This document shows, piece after piece, positions 49,263 to 61,879 of a stretch of 64,000 nt of DNA. The stretch covers positions 20,026 through 84,025 of the forward strand of contig JAWPHD010011433.1 of the NCBI GenBank assembly GCA_037043455.1. The letters run 5' to 3'. The stretch is from Cyrtodaria siliqua (lineage: Eukaryota > Mollusca > Bivalvia > Adapedonta > Hiatellidae). Made by a program: the position numbers and the translations under genes. The notes under the pieces were generated by a model that was given only the letters and a program-made list of their open reading frames with translations, had not been told where the DNA came from and did no database searches. Position 1 is the stretch's first letter. Every line of letters begins with the position of its first letter.

Positions 49263-50280
49263 TACAATAACTCGCGAGTTGCGAGTTACAAGCCGAAAGT
49301 TTCTAGTTACTAGAAATAATATAATAAAACTAAGTTACAAACACTAATATAATAAAGCATTTCAATAGATAAACATATAGTCTTAGAATTTCTATAATAT
49401 ATTGTTGGTGAAAAAAACAAGTATAGTATGCTTTATACAAAAGTAAAAAAAAAAAACTTCTGCCTAACAATTATGAGACACTTAGTAAATATGCATTTCT
49501 TTTCTTTTAAATAGTTGGAGAAAAGGGAAGGATTCTTTGAAACAAAATATCCCTACATTACAATGTTGTTAATTGATACAACTGCCAACAGTCCAATGGT
49601 GGTGTTGTTTTAGGCAATTCAGGAACAACACCCAGAACGGTGTATCAATGATAATAGCAATGTATTGCCTATCAATGAGCTTCTATAGTTTCAAAAGTTG
49701 ATAAGTCCTCAGAGTTTGTTTATTCACTGAATGGCCAGTGTGCTGTTTCAGTGAAATGAAGGGAAATAAATGATTGAACAATAATGAACACTTTTAAATA
49801 AAAGCAAATATTAAATAATCTTTATGTTTTAGATTTAGTCTAACTGAAATGTATCTTGCAGCTTAAGGGGCGATCTGGAAGAATAAGGGGTGTCAAGTTA
49901 AACCATCATACTGTGTTTCAGTAGCATATTCAATTTAATTATGCACTATACTAGACCACATAAAATAATTGATATACTTATTGTTAATGAAATAGTTTGC
50001 TCAGCCAAACTCAAGGACTCAGCTAGATTTCGGTGTTTAATTATCATTAATAATAATCCATATAATGCTTTAATGCAATAATAACTTCTTTTGTGATCTT
50101 ACTATACTTTTATTTAATACAATGTATAACTAGTATCAACATGAAATATATACAAATTAAAATTGATGACTTAACAAAAATACAATGAGTCCTCGTGTTT
50201 TCCAGTCCAAATATATTCATAAATAAAATAATTGAATTAATTTTAGTTAATTTTATTAAATTATTTTTTGTATCTTGCAA
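49263..50280. other. Interior of foldback element, no gene
   Basis: AT-rich. No ORF with recognisable content. Confidence 0.45.
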
Positions 50281-50460
50281 TTGTGTTACTCGTAAATCGC
50301 GTTTTCTAAGTAACGACTCGCTTATAGCTCGCAAATCGTTTTTTGTACGTGCAACTCGCAATTTGTAACTAGCAACTCGCGTTTTGTTACTCGCAACTCG
50401 CGTTTTTTTACTCGCAAACTTACTTTTCTTACTCTCTACTTGCTACTCGACCAAAACAAA

Positions 50461-51226
50461 GTTGGTACACAATGGCTGACGATACGAACATGCTAGTGAA
50501 GTTTAATTCATATTTCTCGGGAGCAATTCAGTAGTTGCACCAGAAATCAGACGCGATCTATTTTTGGCAGAACATAGGATAAAAGGAACACACAACTAAC
50601 TTTAATCTATATCCTTCGCAAGGAATGAAATGACTTAAGTGGACAATATTACTTAATTCAAATTTAAGATGTTTACATATTTTTTAATCTCCTTATTAAC
50701 CTCTCAGTAACCCTACAAACCATCTATTTTAAGATAAATATTTAGTTGTAAAATTTATTTATCCATAATCTTATTAGCAATATTAAGAAAATGTCTTAAA
50801 TCGATAGAAAAATGTGTTTAACAAATTGATAAAAGTTGACTTAAGTTAAGATATTGATAAGAAGCTTTATGACTAGGGACTCAGAACTTTAAATCTTTCT
50901 TGAATAATTCATATTATGGAATGTCAATATTTTATTCCGCGCAAAACCAAGATTATTATAGCTAACGTACGATATACGGAATAATTATCAGTTAACTTAT
51001 ATTCAGAACAAGAGAATGACCCACACGTATAAATATATAGGTGTTCTGTGTTTATTTCAGGACGCTGACTGCGTAAACATTCATTGTTGAACAGACATAT
51101 ATTTAGATCTACCATTGGACCTTAAGCTGAACTTATTTAATCGCACACGTTTTCCGAGTGACAACATTACATGTAAAATGCTCAAACTAGTTTCTATTGT
51201 TTTTATTAATTTAAGCTATCTATTAC
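50461..51226. other. No gene recognised; likely intron
   Basis: AT-rich DNA downstream (minus-strand sense) of the TSP1 exon. Confidence 0.4.
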
Positions 51227-51391
51227 CTGGACAAGGTCGGGTGTTACACACGTTGAACTGAATGTTTTCTCCCTGGCATTCGGTAAATATGTCTGGAAAA
51301 GGATTCTTGCACGTGCGAATTCTCCTCGTCATTCCCGTGCCACATACGGCAGTACACGAGTTCCATGATGACCACGTACTCCAAACCCCAC
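51227..51391 (-). CDS. Thrombospondin type-1 repeat exon (distinct copy)
   Basis: Minus strand: acceptor TGATACAG before GTGGGGTTTGG, donor GTAATA after CCTTGTCCAG. 165 bp, phase 1-1, 55 codons: GVWSTWSSWNSC, then VCGTGMTRRIRTCKNPFP, CQGENIQFNVC and PCP. It has W..W..W, the R-layer strand and six cysteines, a complete TSP1 domain. TSP1 domains act outside the cell, binding glycosaminoglycans, matrix or partner proteins. It is only about half identical to the 56-60-kb exons, so it is an older family member, likely the next exon of the same gene. Confidence 0.85.
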
Positions 51392-52449
51392 CTGTATCAT
51401 TAAGTTTAAGATTAACAGTATTTGCTTAAATTGTAAATCATACAGCTATCTTCATTTGTAATTGTTTGAATTGTAAATGTTCAAAGTTCATATTTGCATG
51501 CATAACATTCTACCTTTTACATGCCACTTACGTTTGTCTCCAGAAACAAAGCAACGTCTTGTGTGAGTTTTCATTTTACAAAACAGGCAATGGTAAATCC
51601 CGAGGCATCGCACAAAGACATGTACCAATGTGTATTAACATGTATATTCAATAATAATCAGCGTATTCGACTGGCCTTTTCCCGATGAGTAACTTGCTGT
51701 TCTGTTTATCGATTTTCTCCCTCTTTCGTATCGTCCAATCAGACTTCAGTAAACAATGTATTAGCAACATCTCGATCACTAATTGGAATTGATACCTGGT
51801 CTTTACTGTGTGAATAAGTACTTACCGCGAACAGCAAAGTGTGCCAATTGAATAGAAAACTTGCTAAAAGGAAAACACATTTAACAATAAAGGCGAATAC
51901 GCGTACTTACATGTAGAGAGCATAGCATGTGCAAACCGTTGACCGGGCCGTGTTTGTTTAACTGAACTACTATAATATTACATATTTTTATGAACGAAAT
52001 GAAGTTTAATTCGCGTTTATACATAATGAATTGTGTGATGAGATTACGGACATGACACCGTCAAGCGGTACGAGGTCCGGAGCTCTAAAGCACGAGTCTG
52101 TATATATAGAGGTCCCTCACGTCTTTGCAGAAAGTATAGCTGTCACTTTGATTATTTTTATATATGATATTTGTGTACTGGTTGTTTTATGTTTTAATTA
52201 ATTAGAGATTAGTTGTAAGGAACTATTATTATTGATTAAATTGAACATACTATATATACAAGAATTTGTCAGTAGTTATTTTTCGAAATTACGGAATATA
52301 GTTTTATATCTTTTGATAAAAAGCAGACGTAAGGAGCAACGTAATTATTTATTGATATTTCAATTTCTCAGTGTATTTTCCGCCCCTCCCACTGTTATGG
52401 CTACAACAGTTTCATTATTGTGTAATCGATTTCATGGTATATGAAACGA
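51392..52449. other. No gene recognised; likely intron
   Basis: AT-rich. Short ORFs without recognised domains. Confidence 0.4.
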
Positions 52450-53135
52450 CACACTTTAAGAGGCGTTACATAAAGAAATCCCTGCCAGGCTATATCCTCT
52501 GACACATTGAAACCCACAAAGCAAGTACCCATTGAGTTGGCATAATCCAAAACGAAACTAAACATAAAGGGCACGACAACACACGACTGGAGACAAACAT
52601 CAAACGTTACCGTCCTCTCGGGATTTAGGTAGATGTCATCATAGGGTCTACACAATGTCCGGTCATCACACAGTCAAACAGGAACCATAGTGGCGACTAA
52701 ACATGCAGTGCGTTTGCCAAATGATAGGTCGCAACTGATCAACTTTTTAAAAAGTTTAGAATTTAAAGAAGTTTAGTAAAGATTGTATGAACGTGATCAT
52801 GACCAAAGATATTGCGAAGTTTATAAATAACGTTAAATAGAAGTCCGGTTACCATAGAAGTCCTTATCGTAGCAGTAATCCGAAATTACTTTTATATTTT
52901 AAAAGCAAATCAGGTTTACGATAATATGTTTTTCTGAAGTTTATGGTAACGGTAGTCCTGATGGATTAGCTTCTTAGTTCTACAAAGATTACGAATAGTA
53001 AAGTCCTCAACTCGACAACAAGCTCTAAAAATAGTTGATAGACATATTACCTCATAAGATCTCCATTTTCAATTGAGTGATGCAAATTGAGAAAAGAAGC
53101 GACAGTAGTAAAAATATTAGCTTTATTAAGTTGTT
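52450..53135 (-). pseudogene. Penelope-like RT fragment, reverse, decayed
   Basis: On the minus strand it follows the same order as 48170-48800, including AATATTTTTACTACTGTCGC, AGTCCTCAACTCG-type codons and GACCCTATGATGACATCTAC near 52635. It ends in a GGCAGGGATTTCTTTATGTA-type terminal stretch. Many stops. Confidence 0.7.
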
Positions 53136-53154
53136 TAGTTAGTTAGAGTATATA

Positions 53155-53900
53155 CTATTTAAAATTCCTAAGGACCCACATAAGAATATGTTAATAATGT
53201 TCTCATTGTTTTGTGTATTTCAAGCTTGATTGCAGATACGGTTGAACAGCAAAATAATGAGTTTAAATCTTCTGCTCTGATTGCATGAACCTTTTTCGAA
53301 GCCGTTTAAGTCAATGTGTTTTTTCAGTAAAACGTATAACCCCTTATACAACTTGGTACTTAAGTTGTACTTTGAATTAGGGCAGCTTTCACTGTTACTA
53401 ATTTTAAAACATACCAACTAAAGTTAGTTTAGCATCATGTATACTTGACTTAACAGAAGAAAATGCTTTTGCAATCAATTGTTCGAACTATTTAATGTAT
53501 ATTTAATATTAACGCGGAATAACTTTAAATTTCCAACGATATTAAATTAAAACGAAGGTAATTCAGGAGTATCCATTTTGTTATAGACGGAATATTTGCA
53601 ATAAATCGGTTAACTTTTATGCTGCTTTTTTATATTACTTCCTACCAATCTTAAGAAGTGTATGTCTTTAAGCTGACTTGGATTCATGTTACGTGTTTTA
53701 TCAGTATATATCATGTATCAAATAAAAGGAGGGTACCTCTCTGAAGATGTAAATAATTTAAACAAATTCTAAATTTTTTAAAACTTATTGGTCAAAACAG
53801 AATACTTCTTAATCAACTGTTTTAAACTATATTTAAATTAAGAAAATTAGCTAAGATACAAACGTGAGTAATTAGGAATTTTGTTCTGAATGAGTGTATA
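53155..53900. repeat. Repeat family D, inverse copy of the 57-kb unit spacer
   Basis: AAGAATATGTTAATAATGTT, TTGCAGATACGGTTGAACAG and GGAGGGTACCTCTCTGAAGA are the inverse of sequence in 61400-61490 and 57150-57660. This shows that the spacer DNA between the TSP1 exons is itself largely a mobile or repeated sequence. Confidence 0.65.
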
Positions 53901-53959
53901 TTATAAATCTCTCTTCTGATATCAAAGTATTTATATTCATCTAATCTAATATTTCCATA

Positions 53960-54930
53960 TAGGCAGCACACTATCCTCTCCGTGCTCTCCGTGTTCTCCG
54001 AGCATTTTTGAAGATCGTCCGAACATACGTGATGCTGTTCGAGCAATCCAAAATAGACAAAAACTCTGTGTTCTTTTTAATCATCTTCAGTGGGACTGCA
54101 TTGCCTCTCCCCACAAAGACATTTTTTGTATCACAGCTTATATGAAGCAATGTAATGAGGTATCGGTTGTACATAGCAAATAGCAGACCACTTAAACTCT
54201 ACAAGTTGTTTAACATTCAACATTTTTCTTGTTCTTTTAATCATCCCATTGTTAAACGTGACATACGTTTGTATTCGTGAAAACAATATAAGCAGGATCA
54301 GTACGTCTGTGTCATGTGAACGTACCATGATTGTTTCTGATGTTGGTGAGAATTGGCAGTGATAAAATCATTCGGATGTCTGCTTCCTCCTATGATGAAA
54401 ACAGATCTTTCTGATCAATATCGATAACATATATGTAATCTGCAATTGTAAGCCGGGGACATTTTTTCCCCGAAAAAGTAGATTTCACGAGCTTTCGTGC
54501 ATATTTTTCTGTTTTCCACTGACTGCAAATGAGATTAATGAATTGTGTCTTATTCAAATCACAATTGGTCTTCGTTTTTGGCCCAGACAACGGGGAAAGT
54601 TGGTGTTTTCCCTCGCATCTTGCGCTCCAACTACTTGATAGTTATAGGGACGTACGTGTCGACTCAATGTGGGAAGTAGGTTAAACACAAGCTCTGTCAA
54701 TAAATAATGAAAAGTGGGCACTTCAGTTGATGAAAAGGTTTACAATTAGGCTCCCTTGATCGGATCGTGGAATGGTATCAGGTTCAGCGATCGGATAGAT
54801 TCCGTGACTATTCTCATGTCTGTCACATTTTCATATTTCTAGGATGGTTGCAGTTCGTTGTGCGTAGAAACAACTTTTGATGCCATATTTTCCATATGGA
54901 GAGTGGCTTCTACCAGCTTTGCTCTACAGT
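53960..54930 (-). pseudogene. Decayed gene of an invertebrate PIN-like/'VRSxDTDVLxLL' family
   Basis: Minus-strand pieces in order: SGPKTKTNCDLNKTQFINLI (from 54590), YARKLVKSTFSGKKCPRLT, then DQKDLFSS. After a gap come MVRSHDTDVLILLILFSRIQ (from 54328), RKMLNVKQLVEF, and finally CDTKNVFVGRGNAVPLKMIK (near 54135-54080). From memory, these match the order of a widespread uncharacterised invertebrate family with an acidic (R)S(P/H)DTDV nuclease-like motif and a GCDT...F.RRGK motif. Stops and frameshifts break it, and several expected linker motifs, such as the FHAFTG stretch before GCDT, are missing. Function of the intact family is not known to me. Upstream codons (to about 54930) are too damaged to read. 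Confidence 0.55.
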
Positions 54931-55234
54931 GACATGCAATGCACCAACGGCAGTACCGGTGTGTAATTTCAACTAAATCCATTGGAAATTTGCATGTCGA
55001 ATAATAGTTTGCTAAATGTGCTTGTGGACCTTATTAGACTTTTATTAATAAATAAATAAATAAAACTATTATATATATATAAATGTTCAAGAGTCCTTGT
55101 GATTGCAAATATATTAAAATAAAAATCAAGAAATTATTTTAAAGTAATTTTTCTATTCTGCTTGTACGTTCACTACTTAATTAAGTAGATATTCAGGCGA
55201 TAGCATAAATCACACTTAATAAACTAGTATACAA
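54931..55234. other. No feature seen
   Basis: AT-rich, with a short TAAATAAATAAATAAA tract near 55049. Confidence 0.4.
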
Positions 55235-55990
55235 ACCGTGGACCCTGCCCTGAGATTAACACATTATAAATGAAGATGTCTGGAGCTCCAATGCAATATG
55301 CTGTATCTACCGAGAATCCAATGCCGCTTACGAACTTTCGCTGTGTTTTGTTTTTGTATTTTATATGTTTGTGTATACTTGTCTTTTTTTTGGTTTGAAT
55401 ATTACAAAAAATATTAGAGAAAAGGTGTACACGAAAATGACACGTTCATTGCAAAGAAAAATATATCAGTTTATAATGAAAGTACTTTCTTATATATTTG
55501 GTTGTGGTCAGTTGTTGCTTTTTTATGCATGAACATATTATTTATAGTATTCCGATGACAGGAAAATGTACGGAACGACGTAAGTTTATATTAATGTCTT
55601 CAATGTCCACCCCTTTTCCCACCTCGAAAATGTATTACCAGAGTTTAGGTTTTATGGTCTAACCAAACATCTTAAATAGCATAAACATTGATTTAAAAAT
55701 ATTTTGTCATATTTCGTTCAATTTTTTACAGTTTTAAGAATGATCCCGATTTCAATCCTTGTCAAAATTGAAAAATACGTCATCGTTAAACGTAAAAACA
55801 GTCTGTAAAATAAATAGCTTTGTAAATGTAACAGTAGATTTAACCGCCAAAAGAAAAATATTGCATTCAACACAAAAAGCGGATCAAAAGGAAATGTAAC
55901 CAGAACAATGGTTGATGCTTGATCTCATTTTGTGTTATATATTCTATTTCGCAGGTTGCCAATGGTAGAGCTATGGCTTGAAATGATAAT
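55235..55990. repeat. ~760-bp repeat, copy 1
   Basis: Starts CAAACCGTGGACCCTGCCCT, then GATTAACACATTATAAATGA. Matches 61880-62690 at over 90%. It forms the left border of the TSP1 tandem array, and its partner lies inside the array before unit 4. Confidence 0.85.
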
Positions 55991-56339
55991 AGAGAAATAA
56001 CAATCTAATAGTTGTGTATTTTATAAAATTTAATGATATACCTTAAGGATTTCAAAAGAGTATGATAATGGACCTATGGAAACGAACAAACACGAAAAAT
56101 ACGAAATATTGCAGTCTCGGTTTGATTGAGACTGTTCATGAAAGGTAGTAAAATATGCTTGATGCCGTTCACGCCCCCATATCCCCGGGTTGGGCAGAAC
56201 TCAATATTCATAAAATCAATAGTACACAATTTTAACCATCTCGAAGATGGCATGCATATGGCGCTGGATATGCTATATTTACTGTCATTATTCCATGTCC
56301 AGTGGCGTATGGTCCAAGTTGGAATTTAACATTAATAGG

Positions 56340-56545
56340 CAATATAATTATAACACAAAGATATCATGTATTTATGAATAAAAAACCTAGAAAGCCACAA
56401 AGCAAGCACTGGCATAAATTAGAGCAACACGAGAATAAACCATTAAGAGCACGACAAAGACAAGAGATTGGAGATAAAGAGCAAATGCTACCATCCCCTC
56501 AGGATTTAGGTAGATGTCATCATACTTACTTTACCGAACCTTTTG
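56340..56545 (-). mobile_element. Penelope-like 3' fragment within unit 1
   Basis: Read on the minus strand: GATGACATCTACCTAAATCC, then GAGGGGATGGTAGC and TCTTGTCTTTGTCGTGCTCTTAATGG in outline. It follows 52645-52500 (minus) and 22370-22500. The 82-codon plus-strand ORF here, repeated in units 2 and 3, is antisense to it and is not a gene. Confidence 0.6.
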
Positions 56546-56758
56546 CTTAAGATCAAGTTAAAAGGAATGTAGGCATACACCAATTCATTGGTTTAGGTTA
56601 CATTTTATTATAACATGTCGTGTTGCATGTTACTGATATTCCATATTGGAAATAAAATTTACTTGTGTTGTTGATCTTGTCCAGGGCTCACACATTGCCT
56701 TAAAATAGTAACTTAATTTAATACACTATTTCCATACATTTGCGCCATTCACACATAC

Positions 56759-56929
56759 CTGGACAAGCACGTGGTCCGTTACACAGTTTAATCTCCGTGT
56801 GATCTCCCTAACACTCTCTACCAAACTGTGATGGCGTAGGATTAGTACACGTGCGACTTCTTGTCCTCATACCTGTACCACAGGTAGCACCACAATGGTT
56901 CCATGATAACCACGAGCTCCACCCTCCAT
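56759..56929 (-). pseudogene. TSP1 exon copy c, with in-frame stop
   Basis: Same 171-bp phase 1-1 exon as the two other copies, with acceptor TTAACTGCAG and donor GTATGTG intact. Reads [39 protein letters not shown], then TAG (plus-strand 56808-56810) where copies a and b have CAG for Gln. Inclusion would truncate the protein before its last two cysteines. It would have to be skipped, which phase 1-1 allows without a frame change. Confidence 0.8.
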
Positions 56930-57935
56930 CTGCAGTTAAAAGCAAAGATATATATTCGTGTTTTTTTCTCAGTTTTTGTAATTTTTTCTCAGTTTTTGTA
57001 AGGAATACATATTTACTGAACAAAATTCCTAATTACTCACATTTTTATCTTAACTAATTTTCTTATTTTAAATATATTTTAGAATATTTCTGTGATAAGT
57101 ATTTTGTTTTGACCCATGGTTTTAAAACATTTATTTTTTGTTTAAATTGTTACTTCTTTTGAGAGGTACCCTCGCTTTATATGAAAACATGAATGTGCTG
57201 ATAAAACACATAACATCAATCGAAGTTGGCGTGAAGATATAAACATCTTAAAATTGGTATAAACTAATATTAAAAAAGATATTGACTCATTTATTGCAGA
57301 TTCGTCGTCTAGAGGAAAAGTAAAACATAGATGATCCTACATTACCTCCCTTTTAATTGAATATCGTTTGAAATTTAAGTAACTGTAATTCAGAGTTAAC
57401 ATTAAATATTTCGAAAAATTCTTTTGCAAATGCATTTGTAGTGGTAATGCTAGTAAACCTTGATGTCAACATAATAGTAGCTGGCATATTTTAGAATTAT
57501 GAACATCGAAAGCTGCACCAATTCAAAGTTCTTAACAAAACCTTAATACCCAGTTGTGTACGATTTATAATTTATTTCTAAGAAAACACATCGACTCTGT
57601 AAGCTTTAAAATATTTTCATCCAATCAGAGCAGATGATTAACACTCGTTATTTAAAAAACAGTCTGTAAAATAAATAGCTTTGTAAATGTAACAGTAGAT
57701 TTAACCGTCAAAAAGAAAAATATTGCATTCAACGACTACAGTCAACACAAAAAGCGGATCAAAAGAAAACAACAATTAAAAGGATATGTAACCAGAACAA
57801 TATTTGATGTTTGATCTCATTTTGTGTTATATATTCTATTTCGCAGGTTGCCAATGGTAGAGCTATGGCTTGAAATGATAATAGAGAAATAACAATCTAA
57901 TAGTTGTGTGTATTTTATAAAATTTAATGATATAC

Positions 57936-59825
57936 CTTAAGGCTTTCAAAAGAGTATGATAATGGACCTATGGAAACGAACAAACACGAAAAATACGAAA
58001 TATTGCAGTCTCGGTTTGATTGAGACTGTTCATGAACGGTAGTAAAATATGCTTGCTGCCGTTCACGCCCCCATATCCCCGGGTTGGGCAGAACTCAATA
58101 TTCATAAAATCAATAGTACACAATTTTAACCATCTCGAAGATGGCATGCATATGACGCTAGATATGCTATATTTACTGTCATTATTCCATGTCCAGTGGC
58201 GTATGGTCCAAATTGGAATTTAACATTAATAGGCAATATAATTATAACACAAAGATATCATGTATAAATGAATAAAAAACCTAGAAAGCCACAAAGCAAG
58301 CACTTGCATAAATTAGAGCAACACGAGAATAAACCATTAAGAGCACGACAAAGACAAGAGATTGGAGATAAAGAGCAAATGCTACCATCCCCTCAGGATT
58401 TAGGTAGATGTCATCATAGTTACTTTACCGAACCTTTTGCTTAAGATCAAGTTAAAAGGGATGTAGGCATACACCAGTTCATTGGTTTAGGTTACATTTT
58501 ATTATAACATGTCGTGTTGCATGTTACTGATATTCCATATTGGAAATAAAATTTACTTGCGTTGTTGATCTTTTCCAGGGCTCACACATTGCCTTAACAT
58601 AGTAACTTAATTTACTACACTATTTCCATATATTTGCGCCATTCACACATACCTGGACAAGCATGTGGTCCGTTACACAGTTTAATCTCCGTGTGATCTC
58701 CCTGACACTCTCTACCAAACTGTGATGGCGTAGGATTAGTGCACGTGCGACTTCTTGTCATCATACCTGTACCACAGGTAGCACTACAATGGTTCCATGA
58801 TAACCACGAGTTCCACCCTCCATCTGCAGTTAAAAGCAAAGATATATATTCGTGTTTTTTTCTCAGTTTTTGTAATTTTTTCTCAGTTTTTGTAAGGAAT
58901 ACATATATACTGAACAAAATTCCTAATTACTCACATTTTTATCTTAACTAATTTTCTTATTTTAAATATATTTTAGAATATTTGTGTGATAAGTATTTTG
59001 TTTTGACCCAAGGTTTTTAAACATTTATTTTTTGTTTAAATTGTTACTTCTTTTGAGAGGTACCCTCGCTTTATATGAAAACATGAATGTGCTGATAAAA
59101 CACATAACATCAATCGAAGTTGACGTGAAGATATAAACATAATAAAATTGGTATAAACTAATATTAAAAAAGATATTGACTCATTTATTGCAGATTCGTC
59201 GTCTAGAAGAAAAGTAAAACATAGATGATCCTACATTACCTCCCTTTTAATTGAATATCGTTTGAAATTTAAGTAACTGTAATTCAGAGTTAACATTAAA
59301 TACCTCGAAAAATTCTTTTGCAAATGCATTTGTAGTGGTAATGCTAGTAAACCATGATTTCAACATAATAGTAGCTGGCATATTTTAGAATTATGAACAT
59401 CGTAAGCTGCACCAATTCAAAGTTCTTAACACAACCTTAATACCCAGTTGTGTACGATTTATAACTTATTTCTAAGAAAACACATCGACTCTGTTAGCTT
59501 TAAAATATTTTCATCCAATCAGAGCAGATGATTAACACTCGTTATTTAAAAAACAGTTTGTAAAATAAATAGCTTTGTAAATGTAACAGTTGATTTAACC
59601 GTCAAAAAGAAAAATATTGCATTCAACGACTACAGTCAACACAAAAAGCGGATCAAAAGAAAACAACAATTAAAAGGATATGTAACCAGAACAATATTTG
59701 ATGTTTGATCTCATTTTGTGTTATATATTCTATTTCGCAGGTTGCCAATGGTAGAGCTATGGCTTGAAATGATAATAGAGAAATAATAATCTAATAGTTG
59801 TGTATTTTATAAAATTCAATGATAT
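57936..59825 (-). repeat. Tandem duplication unit 2 with TSP1 exon
   Basis: Second 1.89-kb unit, same content and order as unit 1. Confidence 0.9.
58653..58823 (-). CDS. TSP1 exon copy b
   Basis: 171 bp, 57 codons, phase 1-1, acceptor TTAACTGCAG, donor [27 protein letters not shown], then [32 protein letters not shown] and ACPG. It has W..W..W, six cysteines and the R.R stack that layers with Trp in TSP1 folds. Complete and open. Extracellular binding domain; gene identity unknown. The symmetric phase lets the domain be duplicated without disturbing the frame. Confidence 0.85.
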
Positions 59826-61395
59826 ACCTTAAGGCTTTCAAAAGAGTATGATAATGGACCTATGGAAACGAACAAACACGAAAAATACGAAATATTGCAG
59901 TCTCGGTTTGATTGAGACTGTTCATGAACGGTAGTAAAATATGCTTGCTGCCGTTCACGCCCCCATATCCCCGGGTTGGGCAGAACTCAATATTCATAAA
60001 ATCAATAGTACACAATTTTATTTACTGTCATTACTCCATGTCCAGTGGCGTATGGTCCAAGTTGGAATTTAACATTAATAGGCAATATAATTATAACACA
60101 AAGATATCATGTATATATGAATAAAAAACCTAGAAAGCCACAAAGCAAGCACTTGCATAAATTAGAGCAACACGAGAATAAACCATTAAGAGCACGACAA
60201 AGACAAGAGATTGGAGATAAAGAGCAAATGCTACCATCCTCTCAGGATTTAGGTAGATGTCATCATACTTACTTTACCGAACCTTTTGCTTAAGATCAAG
60301 TTAAAAGGAATGTAGGCATACACCAATTCATTGGTTTAGGTTACATTTTATTATAACATGTCGTGTTGCATGTTACTGATATACCATATTGGAAATAAAA
60401 TTTACTTGTGTTGTTGATCTTGTCCAGGGCTCACACATTGCCTTAACATAGTAACTTAATTTACTACACTATTTCCATACATTTGTGCCATTCACACATA
60501 CCTGGACAAGCACGTGGTCCGTTACACAGTTTAATCTCCGTGTGATCTCCCTGACACTCTCTACCAAACTGTGATGGCGTAGGATTAGTACACGTGCGAC
60601 TTCTTGTCATCATACCTGTACCACAGGTAGCACTACAATGGTTCCATGATAACCACGAGTTCCACCCTCCATCTGCAGTTAAAAGCAAAGATATATATTC
60701 GTGTTTTTTCTCAGTTTTTGTAATTTTTTCTCAGTTTTTGTAAGGAATATATATATACTGAACAACATTCCTAATTACTCACATTTTTATCTTCACTAAT
60801 TTTCTTATTTTAAATATATTTTAGAATATTTGTGTGATAAGTATTTTGTTTTGACCCATGGTTTTAAAACATTTATTTTTTGTTTAAATTGTTACTTCTT
60901 TTGAGAGGTACCCTCGCTTTATATGAAAAAATGAATGTGCTGATAAAACACATAACATCAATCGAAGTTGGCGTGAAGATATAAACATCTTAAAATTGGT
61001 ATAAACTAATATTAAAAAAGATATTGACTCATTTATTGCAGATTCGTCGTCTAGAAGAAAAGTAAAACATAGATGATCCTACATTACCTCCCTTTTAATT
61101 GAATATTGTTTGGAATTTAAGTAACTGTAATTCAGCGTTAACATTAAATATTTCGAAAAATTCTTTTGCAAATGCATTTGTAGTGGTAATGCTAGTAAAC
61201 CATGATGTCAACATAATAGTAGCTGGCATATTTTAGAATTATGAACATCGAAAGCTGCACTAATTCAAAGTTCTTAACAAAACCTTAATACCCAGTTGTG
61301 TACGATTTATAACTTATTTCTAAGAAAACAGATCGACTCTGTAAGCTTTAACATATTTTCATCCAATCAGAGCAGATGATTAACACTCGTTATTT
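59826..61395 (-). repeat. Tandem duplication unit 3 with TSP1 exon
   Basis: Third unit. It lacks about 38 bp present in units 1 and 2 after CAATAGTACACAATTTTA (near 60020). Confidence 0.9.
60502..60672 (-). CDS. TSP1 exon copy a
   Basis: 171 bp, phase 1-1, with the same splice signals. Almost identical to copy b (CNGPRACPG versus CNGPHACPG). Open throughout. In minus-strand order it is the first TSP1 exon seen; no upstream exon or start was found up to 64000. Confidence 0.85.
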
Positions 61396-61870
61396 TGCAG
61401 TTTAACCGTATCTCTAATCAAGCGCGAAATTCACAAAACAATGAGAATATTATTGACTTATTCTTAGGTGGGTATTTCGGAATTTTGACTAGTATAGAGA
61501 GTTGTGTTACATGTAATATAAACGTGTGGTAAGGTAGATAATTACCAAAATGTTACATTTTATAACAAAAGTATCACTTCCCCTTACTCTCATTGTAGGA
61601 GATAAGATATATAGACTGCAACTTTCCTTATTTCACTAGGATCACATTACGTGGTCCCGCCTTAATTCCATTAAGCGATGGGAAAGCTTATATTAGCAGG
61701 GTTTTATAACGGATATTTAGACAAAAAAAACATGTTTAAAAACACTTTTTACTGGAAAAAATCGATAACCTGTTTAAAACTATCGATTACTAAATATAAG
61801 TATCGGGCTCAGCGATCTCCAAAGATCGAATGAATATCAGTACTGATTGCAAGCGCGGAGAGACGAGCGC
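61396..61870. repeat. Border repeat, copy 1
   Basis: ATCTCTAATCAAGCGCGAAA, then ACGTGGTCCCGCCTTAATTC. Repeated at 63407-63745, where a few short segments are deleted. Confidence 0.85.
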
Positions 61871-61879
61871 ATAAACTAT

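Larger units (their letters stand above)
48020..50460. mobile_element. Foldback element with GCGAGTTGCGAGTAAC subterminal repeats, split by a Penelope-like insertion
   Basis: The left end has TTTTTGTCGAGTGTCGCGC then ATGCGAGTTGCCAGTAACAA and TTGCGAGTTACGA. The right end (50280-50460) has several inverse copies, such as CTCGCAACTCGCGTTTT and GTTACTCGCAACTCGCG, ending TACTCGACCAAAAC. GCGAGTTGCGAGTTACAA reappears at 49275 just after the Penelope-like insert (48086-49262). No coding sequence of its own was seen. Confidence 0.65.
56040..57935 (-). repeat. Tandem duplication unit 1 (1.89 kb) with TSP1 exon
   Basis: The landmark TTGCAGTCTCGGTTTGATTG lies at 56109, 58003, 59895 and 62791: spacings of 1894, 1892 and 2896. 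Each unit holds, left to right, a family B repeat, an antisense Penelope 3' fragment, the TSP1 exon and family D spacer. Identity between units 1-3 exceeds 95% by eye. Confidence 0.9.

Noticed and set aside
56302..56550. 82-codon plus-strand ORF repeated in units 1 and 3 and in related form in unit 2
   Set aside because: It is antisense to a Penelope-like 3' fragment and is repeated only because the unit is duplicated.
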